Shown here: positions 43,544-51,097 of the stretch, one piece after another
Layout of the letters: each line of letters begins with the position of its first letter
Position numbering within the stretch: the first letter of the stretch is position 1
Assembly: GCA_902625035.1 (NCBI GenBank)
Contig: CACNZK010000001.1
Coordinates: forward strand, 82,877 to 146,876
Direction: 5' to 3'
Source of the DNA: an uncultured Pelagibacteraceae bacterium
GTDB taxonomy: Bacteria; Pseudomonadota; Alphaproteobacteria; Pelagibacterales; Pelagibacteraceae
DNA: 64,000 bases
Notes under the pieces: model-generated
Told to the model about the DNA's origin: nothing
Database searches by the model: none
The model's input: only the letters and a program-made list of their open reading frames with translations
Translations under genes and position numbers: made by a program

Positions 43544-45474
43544 TGATTTGTAAAATTACACGAGAAAAAATAAAACCATTTATGTCATTTGGCAAAATGC
43601 CGATCGCTAATGGTTTTTTGAAAAAAAAATCGTTTAAAAAAGAATTTTTTTTTAACCTTGAAGTCGGATTTTCAAAAAAAATGTCTTTATTTCAAATAAA
43701 TGATCATCCAAAACCTGAACAAATGTTTAATAAGAATTATCCTTTTTTTACCGGAAGCTCTAAAGGTATGGTGAAACATTTCAAAGAATATTCAAAATGG
43801 ATCAAAAAATATTATGGTAAAAACTTAAAATATCTTTTGGAAATTGGATCTAATGATGGAACTTTTTTAAAAAACTTTGACAAAAAAAAAGTTAAAGTTA
43901 TTGGATTTGAACCTTCCAGTAACGTAGCAAATATATCAAAAAAAAAAGGTATCAAAACTATAAATTCCTTTTTTAATTATAATAATGTTAAGAATTTAAA
44001 ATCACTAAAAAATAAGATTAATGTCATAAGTGCAGCAAACGTAATTTGTCATGTTCCTGATCTGAAAAATTTAATAAAGGCTGTAAATTTTTTGATGAGT
44101 GACAATGGTCTTTTTGTTTTTGAAGAGCCATACTTAGGATCTATGTTTGAGAAAGTTTCTTATGACCAAATATATGACGAACATATCTATATTTTCTCCG
44201 TAAGTTCCGTAAGTAAAATTTTTAAAAATTTTGGTTTTGAATTAATTGATGCAATTCCTCAATCCACGCATGGTGGATCAATGAGATATGTTATTTCAAG
44301 AAAAGGTATGAATAAAGTAAAAAATAGCGTTAAGAAATTATTAAACAAAGAAAAAATTAAAAATATAAATAATCTTAAAGGATGTCTTAAATTTAAAAGA
44401 AACTGTGAAAAATCAAAAAATGAATTATTAAATAAAATAAGAAAATATAAAAAAAATAAGAGGACTATCGCTGGCTACGGAGCAACTTCTAAAAGTACTA
44501 CTATATTAAATTATTGTGGTATTAATCATAATGACGTCAAATTTATATGTGATACAACGCCAGAGAAAATTGGTAAATATACTCCTGGAACACATATTCC
44601 AATAGTATCAATGAAATATTTTTACTCTAACCTCCCAGACGCAATTTTTTTATTTGCCTGGAATCATAAAAAAGAAATATTTAAAAAAGAAAAAAAGATA
44701 ATCAAAAGAACAAAAGCAATCATTCCCGTGCACTTATATGGTCAAGCATGTGATATGTCAAAAATTCTAAAAATTGCAAAAAAATACAAAATCAAAATTA
44801 TTGAGGACTGCGCTCAAGCTCAAGGCGCAAAATATAACAAAAAATTTGTTGGAACTCTCGGGGATTTTGGATGCTTTTCATTTTATCCAACCAAAATTTT
44901 AGGGGCATATGGAGATGGCGGGTTTATTACTACTAAAAGTTATAAAGATTTCTTAAAGATAAAAAGATTAAGGTTTTACGGTATTGAAACTATTAATAAA
45001 AAAAACTTATTCTACAAAAAATATTATGCAAATGAAAATGGTTTAAACTCAAGGCTTGATGAAATTCAAAGCACAATTCTAAATATAAAATTGAAATATG
45101 TTGATAAATACATTAACAAAAGAATTAAGTTAGCAAACTTATATATAAAATATTTAAAAAATACTGATATTAATCTTCCAAAAACAAATGATTTAAAGAA
45201 ACATGTATTTCATTTATTTACAGTATCTCACCCTAAAAGGGGGAAAATTATACGTATGTTAGAGAGAGAAAAAATTGGAACGAGAATAATTTATCCTTAT
45301 CCAATTAATATCATGAAAGGTTACAAAACTTTTAAATTTAACGATCAAAATTTGAAATATTCAAAAAAATTGTCAAAAGAAATTTTTTCTTTACCTCTTT
45401 TTCCTGAACTAAAAGATTATGAAGTAAAAAAAATATGTATGACTTTGATAAAGATACTAAAAAAAATAAATTAG
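43543..45474 (+). CDS. In-frame chimera: sugar C-methyltransferase fused to truncated DegT aminotransferase
   Basis: A 643-residue product joining two normally separate enzymes. Residues 1 to about 388: NDP-hexose C-methyltransferase type, with LEIGSNDGTFLKNF (SAM motif I, 99-112), EEPYLGSMFEKVSYDQIYDEH and GYGATSKSTT (311-320) plus AWNHKKEIF near its end. From about 389: DegT/DnrJ/EryC1 aminotransferase entering at TKAIIPVHLYGQ, with EDCAQAQGAKY, the PLP lysine K451 in SFYPTKILGAYGDGG and the normal C-terminus. About 20 residues of the methyltransferase end and about 120 of the aminotransferase start are absent. An internal deletion at the shared I-I-P sequence is likely; aminotransferase activity is doubtful. 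Confidence 0.8.
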   Translation: MICKITREKIKPFMSFGKMPIANGFLKKKSFKKEFFFNLEVGFSKKMSLFQINDHPKPEQMFNKNYPFFTGSSKGMVKHFKEYSKWIKKYYGKNLKYLLEIGSNDGTFLKNFDKKKVKVIGFEPSSNVANISKKKGIKTINSFFNYNNVKNLKSLKNKINVISAANVICHVPDLKNLIKAVNFLMSDNGLFVFEEPYLGSMFEKVSYDQIYDEHIYIFSVSSVSKIFKNFGFELIDAIPQSTHGGSMRYVISRKGMNKVKNSVKKLLNKEKIKNINNLKGCLKFKRNCEKSKNELLNKIRKYKKNKRTIAGYGATSKSTTILNYCGINHNDVKFICDTTPEKIGKYTPGTHIPIVSMKYFYSNLPDAIFLFAWNHKKEIFKKEKKIIKRTKAIIPVHLYGQACDMSKILKIAKKYKIKIIEDCAQAQGAKYNKKFVGTLGDFGCFSFYPTKILGAYGDGGFITTKSYKDFLKIKRLRFYGIETINKKNLFYKKYYANENGLNSRLDEIQSTILNIKLKYVDKYINKRIKLANLYIKYLKNTDINLPKTNDLKKHVFHLFTVSHPKRGKIIRMLEREKIGTRIIYPYPINIMKGYKTFKFNDQNLKYSKKLSKEIFSLPLFPELKDYEVKKICMTLIKILKKIN

Positions 45475-46319
45475 AGTTTTAATATTTTTTGATATTTTTT
45501 AATTCTTCTTTTTTCTTTCATAGTTATTAAGGGATTTCTATGAAATAACTTTCTTATTAATTTATAAGTAATTGAACTTTCATCTATCTTACCAAATGAT
45601 TTTTCAAATTTATTTATTGTTTTAATAAAATTACCTTTATGCCTAAAATCTATAAAATAATTTCTCAATTTTTTGTTATTTTCCAATAACCTAGTCTGAT
45701 TTAATTTTTTAAACTGTCCAAAATTAATAGATACAATGGAGTCATAAAAATAAATAGAGTCAATCTTTTTTGATAAAATATTTAGACTCTTGTTAGCTGA
45801 AGGATTTCTTCTATGTAAATTTTCTATTATTAAATTACAGAAATTTATAAAAGAATAATTAGATGGATTCTTAAATCCTTTTTTTTTCATATAACTTGTG
45901 TGGGTATCTTCAACAACAATAATGCCATTTTGATTAATATTATTATAAGACTCCATAAATGAAGTAATTTGTTGAATATTTTTGTGACCGCCGTCATCAA
46001 GTAACACATCAATTTTTCCAACTTTTTTATAAAATTTTTCCCAAAAAAAAGGATCGGATTGATCTCCAATAAAAATCTCAAAACCAAATTTTTCTAATTT
46101 TTTTGCATCTGGATTTAATTCAATACCAATAATTCGTGCTTTTTTTCCAAAAAATTTTTTCCACATAAATAATGATCCACCATTACCAATACCGATCTCA
46201 ACAAATGTGATTTTTTTGTTAACAAATTTTTTAAAAAGATTTTCATAAATTTCAAAATAGTTACTCCATTTTATTGAGTATTTGGGTGCAGTTTTAAAAG
46301 ATTTGATTAATTTTTTCAT
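45471..46319 (-). CDS. CmcI-type class I SAM-dependent methyltransferase
   Basis: A 282-residue protein with the cephalosporin-hydroxylase/macrocin O-methyltransferase type fold: TFVEIGIGNGGSLFMW (SAM motif I, about 39-54), IIGIELNPDAKKL (acidic residue binding the ribose), FIGDQSD, and the metal-binding VLLDDGGH plus VVEDTHTS. These enzymes methylate hydroxyls of sugars in glycans and antibiotics. It converges on the chimera gene with a four-base overlap and is the only minus-strand gene inside the island. Confidence 0.78.
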   Translation of the reverse strand: MKKLIKSFKTAPKYSIKWSNYFEIYENLFKKFVNKKITFVEIGIGNGGSLFMWKKFFGKKARIIGIELNPDAKKLEKFGFEIFIGDQSDPFFWEKFYKKVGKIDVLLDDGGHKNIQQITSFMESYNNINQNGIIVVEDTHTSYMKKKGFKNPSNYSFINFCNLIIENLHRRNPSANKSLNILSKKIDSIYFYDSIVSINFGQFKKLNQTRLLENNKKLRNYFIDFRHKGNFIKTINKFEKSFGKIDESSITYKLIRKLFHRNPLITMKEKRRIKKYQKILKL

Positions 46320-46377
46320 TAAATAGTGATCAGTAATTTGATAATACTTTTAAACTAATTATTGTCAAAAAATAAAA

Positions 46378-47475
46378 ATGAAAAATATTTTAAAAAAAAT
46401 ATTTCCTTTGAGGTTTAAAGATTATTGGGACATGCATAAAAATAGTAAAAATTATGATGAATCTTTAAAATTTATTACTGAAAATTTCATAAATTCTAAG
46501 TCATACAAATTTGTTTCGAATCAATGGCATTTATTAAATATCAACGACTTTAAATCTATTAAAAATAATGGTTTAAAAAAATATGGCTCTGAGATTTCAA
46601 CTCATTATTTTACATTTTTAGATTACGAAGATGAGCATATAAAAAATTTATATAATAATTTTAATAACAATAAACTTATTGATCATCGAGTTAATATATT
46701 TAAAAAGCAAAAAAATTTAAATTTTAAAACTAGTGTGACCTATAACATGTTATGTTTACTTCTTTTTGAGAATTTGAAACTATCCAAATGTTTCAAATAT
46801 TTAAAAAATTTAGATGATAAAACCTATTGTGGTTTTGAGCATCCATTTATTCAAATAGATGATTATAAAATTTCTTCAGATAAAATAATATCTCTTTTTG
46901 ACTTTGAAAAAATAAATGCTTTTTATAACCTTAATGAAAAAAATAAAGTTTTAGAAATTGGTGCTGGTTCTGGTCGGCTTTGTGAATGTATTCTCTCAAT
47001 AATTCCAAATATTAATTATACTATCTGTGACATCCCCCCGTCAATTTATGTAGCTTATGAACGTATGAAATTTAGATTCCCACAAAAAAAAATTAAATTA
47101 TTAATCGATATTAATAATTCAAAAGAACTAACTGAAGAGATTGAGAAAAATGATATTTCTTTTATTTTTCCACATCAAGTTGAAATTATTAAAAAAAAGA
47201 TTTTTGATTTAGGAATTGCAATAGATTGTTTTCATGAAATGGATAAGAAAACATTAAAGTATTATTTTGATAATTTGAACCATAATACAAAAAATTTTTA
47301 TTTTTCTATATGGAAAAAAACTAAAAATTGGGGATCTGGTTCATTATTTAAAAAAACTGAAAATTTAGATTTTGAGAAAGGTGATTATTCTATTCCCAAA
47401 AACTGGCAAAAAGTCCACCAAAAGGATTTAGAATTTCCATCAAATCAAATCTCTATAGGCTATAAAATAGAATAG
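46378..47475 (+). CDS. Putative sugar O-methyltransferase, TIGR04371-like
   Basis: A 365-residue protein with a long N-terminal region (about 1-190; ISTHYFTF near 70, GFEHPFIQIDDYKIS near 155) and a C-terminal SAM domain starting KVLEIGAGSGRLCECIL (about 196-212), followed by YTICDIPPSIYVAYERM. This arrangement matches the putative sugar O-methyltransferase family in polysaccharide loci. It is the last gene before tRNA-Met. Acceptor unknown. Confidence 0.75.
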   Translation: MKNILKKIFPLRFKDYWDMHKNSKNYDESLKFITENFINSKSYKFVSNQWHLLNINDFKSIKNNGLKKYGSEISTHYFTFLDYEDEHIKNLYNNFNNNKLIDHRVNIFKKQKNLNFKTSVTYNMLCLLLFENLKLSKCFKYLKNLDDKTYCGFEHPFIQIDDYKISSDKIISLFDFEKINAFYNLNEKNKVLEIGAGSGRLCECILSIIPNINYTICDIPPSIYVAYERMKFRFPQKKIKLLIDINNSKELTEEIEKNDISFIFPHQVEIIKKKIFDLGIAIDCFHEMDKKTLKYYFDNLNHNTKNFYFSIWKKTKNWGSGSLFKKTENLDFEKGDYSIPKNWQKVHQKDLEFPSNQISIGYKIE

Positions 47476-47478
47476 TTA

Positions 47479-47555
47479 TGGTAGCGGGAAGTGGGATCGA
47501 ACCACTGACCTCGGGCTTATGAGTCCCGCGCTCTAACCAACTGAGCTACCCCGCC
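47479..47555 (-). tRNA. tRNA-Met (anticodon CAT), elongator type
   Basis: A 77-base tRNA with encoded CCA. Acceptor stem GGCGGGG pairs with TCCCGCT (two G-T wobbles at the ends), D-arm GCTC/GAGC, anticodon loop CTCATAA with CAT, T-arm AGTGG-TTCGATC-CCACT, discriminator A and CCA. The D-arm (TAGCTCAGTTGGTTAGAGC) is of the elongator rather than initiator type. The anticodon stem CGGGA/GCCCG has an A-G mismatch at the loop-closing position. Ile2 (lysidine) tRNA is a less likely alternative. Confidence 0.93.
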
Positions 47556-47586
47556 ATCAAGTCTAGTTTGATATATACTACTTATT

Positions 47587-47610
47587 TAATTTCTTTCAAA
47601 CAAGAAATTA
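47587..47610 (-). terminator. AT-rich hairpin after the TPR-glycosyltransferase gene
   Basis: Perfect 9-base inverted repeat TAATTTCTT/AAGAAATTA with a six-base loop, 38 bases past the stop of the upstream minus-strand gene and before the tRNA. It is all but one pair per arm AT, and no long T tract follows, so termination would be weak. Confidence 0.35.
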
Positions 47611-47647
47611 TAACCTAAGATTAATTTTAAATTCCAATAAAGATTAA

Positions 47648-49372
47648 TTAAATATGAAATTTTTCTTCAAAATCACTTTGAACTTTTTCTAAAACATCAT
47701 CCCAATTTTTATAGTTAGATTGTTTATAAATTTTTAATGATTTATAAGGATTATATTTATAATACTCATACCATCTCCAATCAGCATTTAACGAAATTAA
47801 GCCCCATGTTTCTTTATTACAAATGCATGCCAAATGTAAAAAAAAAGTATCTGAAGAAATAACTAAATCTAAATTTTGAATTATAGCAACAATATCTGTA
47901 AAGTTTTTATTACTATAATCAATTATATTTGAAGTTTTAAAAAAATTTCTATCTCTATCCCAAATTTCATTTTGAAATGAATAAAAATTTACATCCAATT
48001 TTAATAAATTCTCAAAATTCTTAAGTTCAACTGATCTTGAGGGTTCTTTAGGTCCAAAAAAATTACCTGACCAAACTATACCTATATTTTTTTTTTCATT
48101 TTTTAAAATTGAACCCCAGTGTTTTTTTCTATCTTCGCTAAAATTAATAAGATCTGAAGAATTAGAATTTTTTTCTTTATAAAAATATTTATTAAGAGAA
48201 CCTAGAGAAATTTTATAATCATATTTATTTTGAAGAATTTCACTTTTTTTACAAATGTTAATATTCTTATAATTTTCTTTAAAAATAGGTAAAAGTTTAT
48301 CATAAATTACAAAATCAATCTTTTTACACAGAGGAGATAGATTTATTAAAAATTTAGAGAATTGTATTATATCTCCCATTCCTTGTTCACTAGTAACCAA
48401 AATAGTTGAGTCTTTTAAATTTTCACCTTTCCAAGTTTTTAAATTTTTAAAGAGACTATCTCTTACAATAGAGTCTCTAAATTCATAAAATTCCCAACCT
48501 TTTTCAAATTCTCCTTGTATCAAATGTTGCATACCTCTCGTAAATTTCAAATCTTTTTGATTAGGATAAGCAATAATAGCATCTTCAATAACCTCAATAG
48601 AATTTTTCAAATCACCTATCATAGAATAAATTTTGCTTAACTTCGTATAAGCAACATAATTTTTCGAGTTATCAATAATTGTTTTCAAACATTTGATAGC
48701 GTCTTCGATATTATCCTTTGATATTAGATAATCAGACTCATTTAATTTAAATTCAATATAATTTTCATCAATCTCCTGAGCTTTTTTATAAAAATACTCA
48801 GCTTTATTTTTATCTCCTATTCTTAAGAATAAAATAAGAAGATTATTTACAATCAATTTATTATTTTGATCAAACTCCAATGCCTTAAGATAATAATTTT
48901 TAGCTTCATCAATATTTTGAGCACCTAAAAAACATTTAGCAAGATTATTGAACAAAATTTTTTTTTCTTTAAAATTTTGATTTTCCAAGGTTTTATACAG
49001 CTCTATTGCTTTTTTATAGTCTTTATTCAAATCATAAGCTAAAGCTAGATTAAAATACGAGATGGGCTCTTTTAGAGCTTCAAGCTCTAAAACTTTTTTA
49101 GCATTATCAATAGCAGATTTAAAATCTTGGGATTTTAAATTTAGTTTAAATAAATTTTTATGAGGGTCTATAAAAGATTCATCTAACTTAATAGACTTCA
49201 AAAATTCAATTTTAGCTAATTCTAATTTCTCTTGTTTAAATAAAATAACACCTTTAATGTTAAAAATAATATGTTCATTTTTCTTGTCTTTACTAGTTTC
49301 ACACAAAGCAAAAGCTCTTGTTAAATTTCCATTATTAAGATATTCAATAATTTTTTTCAGAGTTTCTGCCAT
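47648..49372 (-). CDS. TPR-repeat protein with C-terminal GT9/GT41-like glycosyltransferase domain
   Basis: A 574-residue two-part protein. Residues 1 to about 290 are tandem tetratricopeptide repeats with the W-x-N/A-x-A-x-x-Y pattern (for example SYFNLALAYDLNKDYKKAIELY, LAKCFLGAQNIDEAKNYY). From about 310 a GT-B-like domain follows: ILVTSEQGMGDIIQFSKFL, IGIVWSGNFFGPKEPSRSV, and LDLVISSDTFFLHLACICNKETW in the place of the GT9 D-T-x-x-x-H-L motif. Such proteins glycosylate other proteins or flagellin-like targets in some bacteria. Substrate here unknown. Lies at the right edge of the island. Confidence 0.82.
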   Translation of the reverse strand: MAETLKKIIEYLNNGNLTRAFALCETSKDKKNEHIIFNIKGVILFKQEKLELAKIEFLKSIKLDESFIDPHKNLFKLNLKSQDFKSAIDNAKKVLELEALKEPISYFNLALAYDLNKDYKKAIELYKTLENQNFKEKKILFNNLAKCFLGAQNIDEAKNYYLKALEFDQNNKLIVNNLLILFLRIGDKNKAEYFYKKAQEIDENYIEFKLNESDYLISKDNIEDAIKCLKTIIDNSKNYVAYTKLSKIYSMIGDLKNSIEVIEDAIIAYPNQKDLKFTRGMQHLIQGEFEKGWEFYEFRDSIVRDSLFKNLKTWKGENLKDSTILVTSEQGMGDIIQFSKFLINLSPLCKKIDFVIYDKLLPIFKENYKNINICKKSEILQNKYDYKISLGSLNKYFYKEKNSNSSDLINFSEDRKKHWGSILKNEKKNIGIVWSGNFFGPKEPSRSVELKNFENLLKLDVNFYSFQNEIWDRDRNFFKTSNIIDYSNKNFTDIVAIIQNLDLVISSDTFFLHLACICNKETWGLISLNADWRWYEYYKYNPYKSLKIYKQSNYKNWDDVLEKVQSDFEEKFHI

Positions 49373-49484
49373 TTTGATTATTAATAATTTAACCTTAAAA
49401 TAGCCTTATAAAAATACTTTTTATTAAAATGTTTTTATGAAATTTTAACTATTTTTCGTTTTTGGAAAGAAAATTTTTAATAGT

Positions 49485-49694
49485 TTATGAAAAAACAATT
49501 ATCCCAAACAAAATTAGTCCAGTGGATGCTGCTGCAGAAAAATAAAACTTTTTCTTAATTTCTTGTTTCCTATCAAATTTTACTCTATTAAGAAGAACAT
49601 TTATATCGGTACTTTTAGTTGAAACTTTCGGAGTATCAGTTTCCATATATTTAGAGATTAATTTTTTTTTTAAAGAACTTGTTATGTTTTTCAT
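49485..49694 (-). CDS. Small tail-anchored protein with DINVL motif (copy 1)
   Basis: A 69-residue protein starting at ATG 49694 (a GTG precedes it). A polar, lysine-rich N-terminus leads to STDINVLLNRVKFDRKQEIKKK and then a single C-terminal hydrophobic segment (about 50-68, FYFSAAASTGLILFGIIVF). The stretch DINVL-x2-(K/R)-(V/L) and the following basic linker and anchor are shared with the next small gene 40 bases upstream, so the two are paralogues. Topology suggests a cytoplasmic head anchored in the inner membrane. Function unknown. Confidence 0.65.
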   Translation of the reverse strand: MKNITSSLKKKLISKYMETDTPKVSTKSTDINVLLNRVKFDRKQEIKKKFYFSAAASTGLILFGIIVFS

Positions 49695-49736
49695 CACGCG
49701 CTATTAAGCATGATTTAAAATGATTAGCAAATAAAA

Positions 49737-49967
49737 TTATAAAGACAGAAATATTCCGATTGAGCCTAACAGCAGAATACAAAATGAAAAAATAAAAACA
49801 TTTTTTCTAAACTCTTTTCCTTGTTGTGCCTCTAATTTTGACTTTAGAACATTGATATCAACTCTTCCGGAACTAATTTTCTTCGGATTTAAAGGCTTTT
49901 CAGAAACATTAATATCATTTGGGGTCTCGATATTATTAGTATTCTCTGTAAAGCCTTTAATAGTCAT
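49737..49967 (-). CDS. Small tail-anchored protein with DINVL motif (copy 2)
   Basis: A 76-residue protein from ATG 49967; the longer frame would need a GTG start at 50027. Sequence order matches its neighbour: polar N-terminus, then RVDINVLKSKLEAQQGKEFRKN and a C-terminal hydrophobic anchor (NVFIFSFCILLLGSIGIFL). The start codon lies in the spacer of an inverted repeat (49956-49964 with 49971-49979), which could be an operator or a 5' hairpin. Divergent from the double winged-helix regulator, whose target it may be. Function unknown. Confidence 0.62.
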   Translation of the reverse strand: MTIKGFTENTNNIETPNDINVSEKPLNPKKISSGRVDINVLKSKLEAQQGKEFRKNVFIFSFCILLLGSIGIFLSL

Positions 49968-49979
49968 GAGACTATTAAA
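49956..49979. promoter_or_regulatory. Inverted repeat around the start of the copy 2 mini-protein
   Basis: Arms TTTAATAGT and ACTATTAAA (perfect, 9 bases) separated by CATGAG, which contains the complement of the start codon. It could block translation as an RNA hairpin or bind a dimeric protein. Confidence 0.45.
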
Positions 49980-49993
49980 ACATATTAAATGTT

Positions 49994-50056
49994 TTGAACA
50001 ATTTAATGAAAGTTCAATTTGGGTCACTATTAAATTGACAACTGTTCAATTTGGGT
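49994..50056. promoter_or_regulatory. Repeat-rich intergenic operator candidate
   Basis: In the gap before the regulator gene are two exact copies of GTTCAATTTGGGT (50012-50024 and 50044-50056), 32 bases apart (about three helical turns), plus inverted pairs TTGAAC (49994) with GTTCAA (50012) and AAATTGA (50032) with TCAATTT (50046). The arrangement suggests cooperative binding of a dimeric regulator, quite possibly the product of the adjacent gene. Confidence 0.55.
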
Positions 50057-50078
50057 TTCTACTAACAATGTTAAACTT

Positions 50079-51056
50079 ATGAGCATTCAAGAAATAGATT
50101 TTTCAAAAACTCTCTCAGACGATCAGGTCTATGAATCCATTATGTCTCACTATTCTACTCTAAGTAAAGATTGGATATCACACCAATGGAATTGGATGAA
50201 TAATGTTTATGCCCCATTTAATGATCACTATAAATATATGATAATAATTTCTTTGATTGAAAAGACACTTCAATTTTATGATCAAATGAACATTCAATAT
50301 TCTTATGAAGAGTATTATTCAAAAACATATTTACAAATTGAAAAATTTAACATCACAGAACTTTGTGAAAAATTAGATTTACCCAAAGAAACAGTAAGGA
50401 GAAAAGTTTTAGAACTTGAAAATGAAGGTGTGATAACTCGTAATAAGAAAAAAATTGTAATTGATAGAAAAGCATTTGCATTTGTTAAACCAGAACAACA
50501 AATTAAATTTTCAGCAAAATATATATATTTAGTTTCTCAAGCTTTAAATAAAGACAAAATTTATTCTAAAAAACTAGATCAAAAAATTATTGAAAATACT
50601 ATAAAAAAAAATTTTTCATTATCATGGAGATGGTTTTATAGAATGCAGATACCTTTAGTTATAGGTTACCATAAATTTTTTAAAGATTTAGCTACATTTC
50701 ATATTTGGGGAACAGTTAGCATGAATCAAGCTTTAAACGTAACAGGTCAATTAAATTCTAATAACAATAAAAATTCATTAGATTATTTTACAACTAATAA
50801 TATTCTAATAGAAAATCTTGGTGCTAATACAGGCATTAGTGCAATGTCAATTTCTGATATGACAAATATTCCTCGAGCAACAATTATTAGAAAATGTAAA
50901 TATCTGATTAAGGAAGATTTGATTAAATTAAATGAAAAAAAACAATATGTTCTAACGACAATGAATTTTAGAAAAATTTTACCCTATCAGTTAAAAAATT
51001 TTAAATACAAAGCAAAGTTTATTCGTAAAGTTTTGAATCTTCTTGTAATTTCTTAA
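50079..51056 (+). CDS. Double winged-helix putative transcriptional regulator
   Basis: A 325-residue protein of no family I recognise with certainty. It has two helix-turn-helix-like segments: about 88-128 (ITELCEKLDLPKETVRRKVLELENEG, then a basic wing RNKKK) and about 253-293 (AMSISDMTNIPRATIIRKCKYLIKEDL, then KLNEKKQYVLT). Both have the MarR/GntR-like order of three helices and wing. The N-terminus and middle (aromatic-rich SLSWRWFYRMQ near 180) are helical with unknown ligand. Direct and inverted repeats in its promoter fit autoregulation, and divergent mini-proteins may be in its regulon. Confidence 0.6.
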   Translation: MSIQEIDFSKTLSDDQVYESIMSHYSTLSKDWISHQWNWMNNVYAPFNDHYKYMIIISLIEKTLQFYDQMNIQYSYEEYYSKTYLQIEKFNITELCEKLDLPKETVRRKVLELENEGVITRNKKKIVIDRKAFAFVKPEQQIKFSAKYIYLVSQALNKDKIYSKKLDQKIIENTIKKNFSLSWRWFYRMQIPLVIGYHKFFKDLATFHIWGTVSMNQALNVTGQLNSNNNKNSLDYFTTNNILIENLGANTGISAMSISDMTNIPRATIIRKCKYLIKEDLIKLNEKKQYVLTTMNFRKILPYQLKNFKYKAKFIRKVLNLLVIS

Positions 51057-51097
51057 ATCTCTAATAAATTAATAACTGAGTATTACACAGAGGGGTC

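Noticed and set aside
43543..45474. Two separate genes with a frameshift instead of a chimera
   Set aside because: The frame is open through the junction with no stop, and the missing aminotransferase N-terminus is not found in other frames near it; a deletion explains it better.
49968..50027. GTG start giving a 96-residue version of the second mini-protein
   Set aside because: Extends into the repeat-rich operator region and lacks similarity to the paralogue; ATG at 49967 is preferred.
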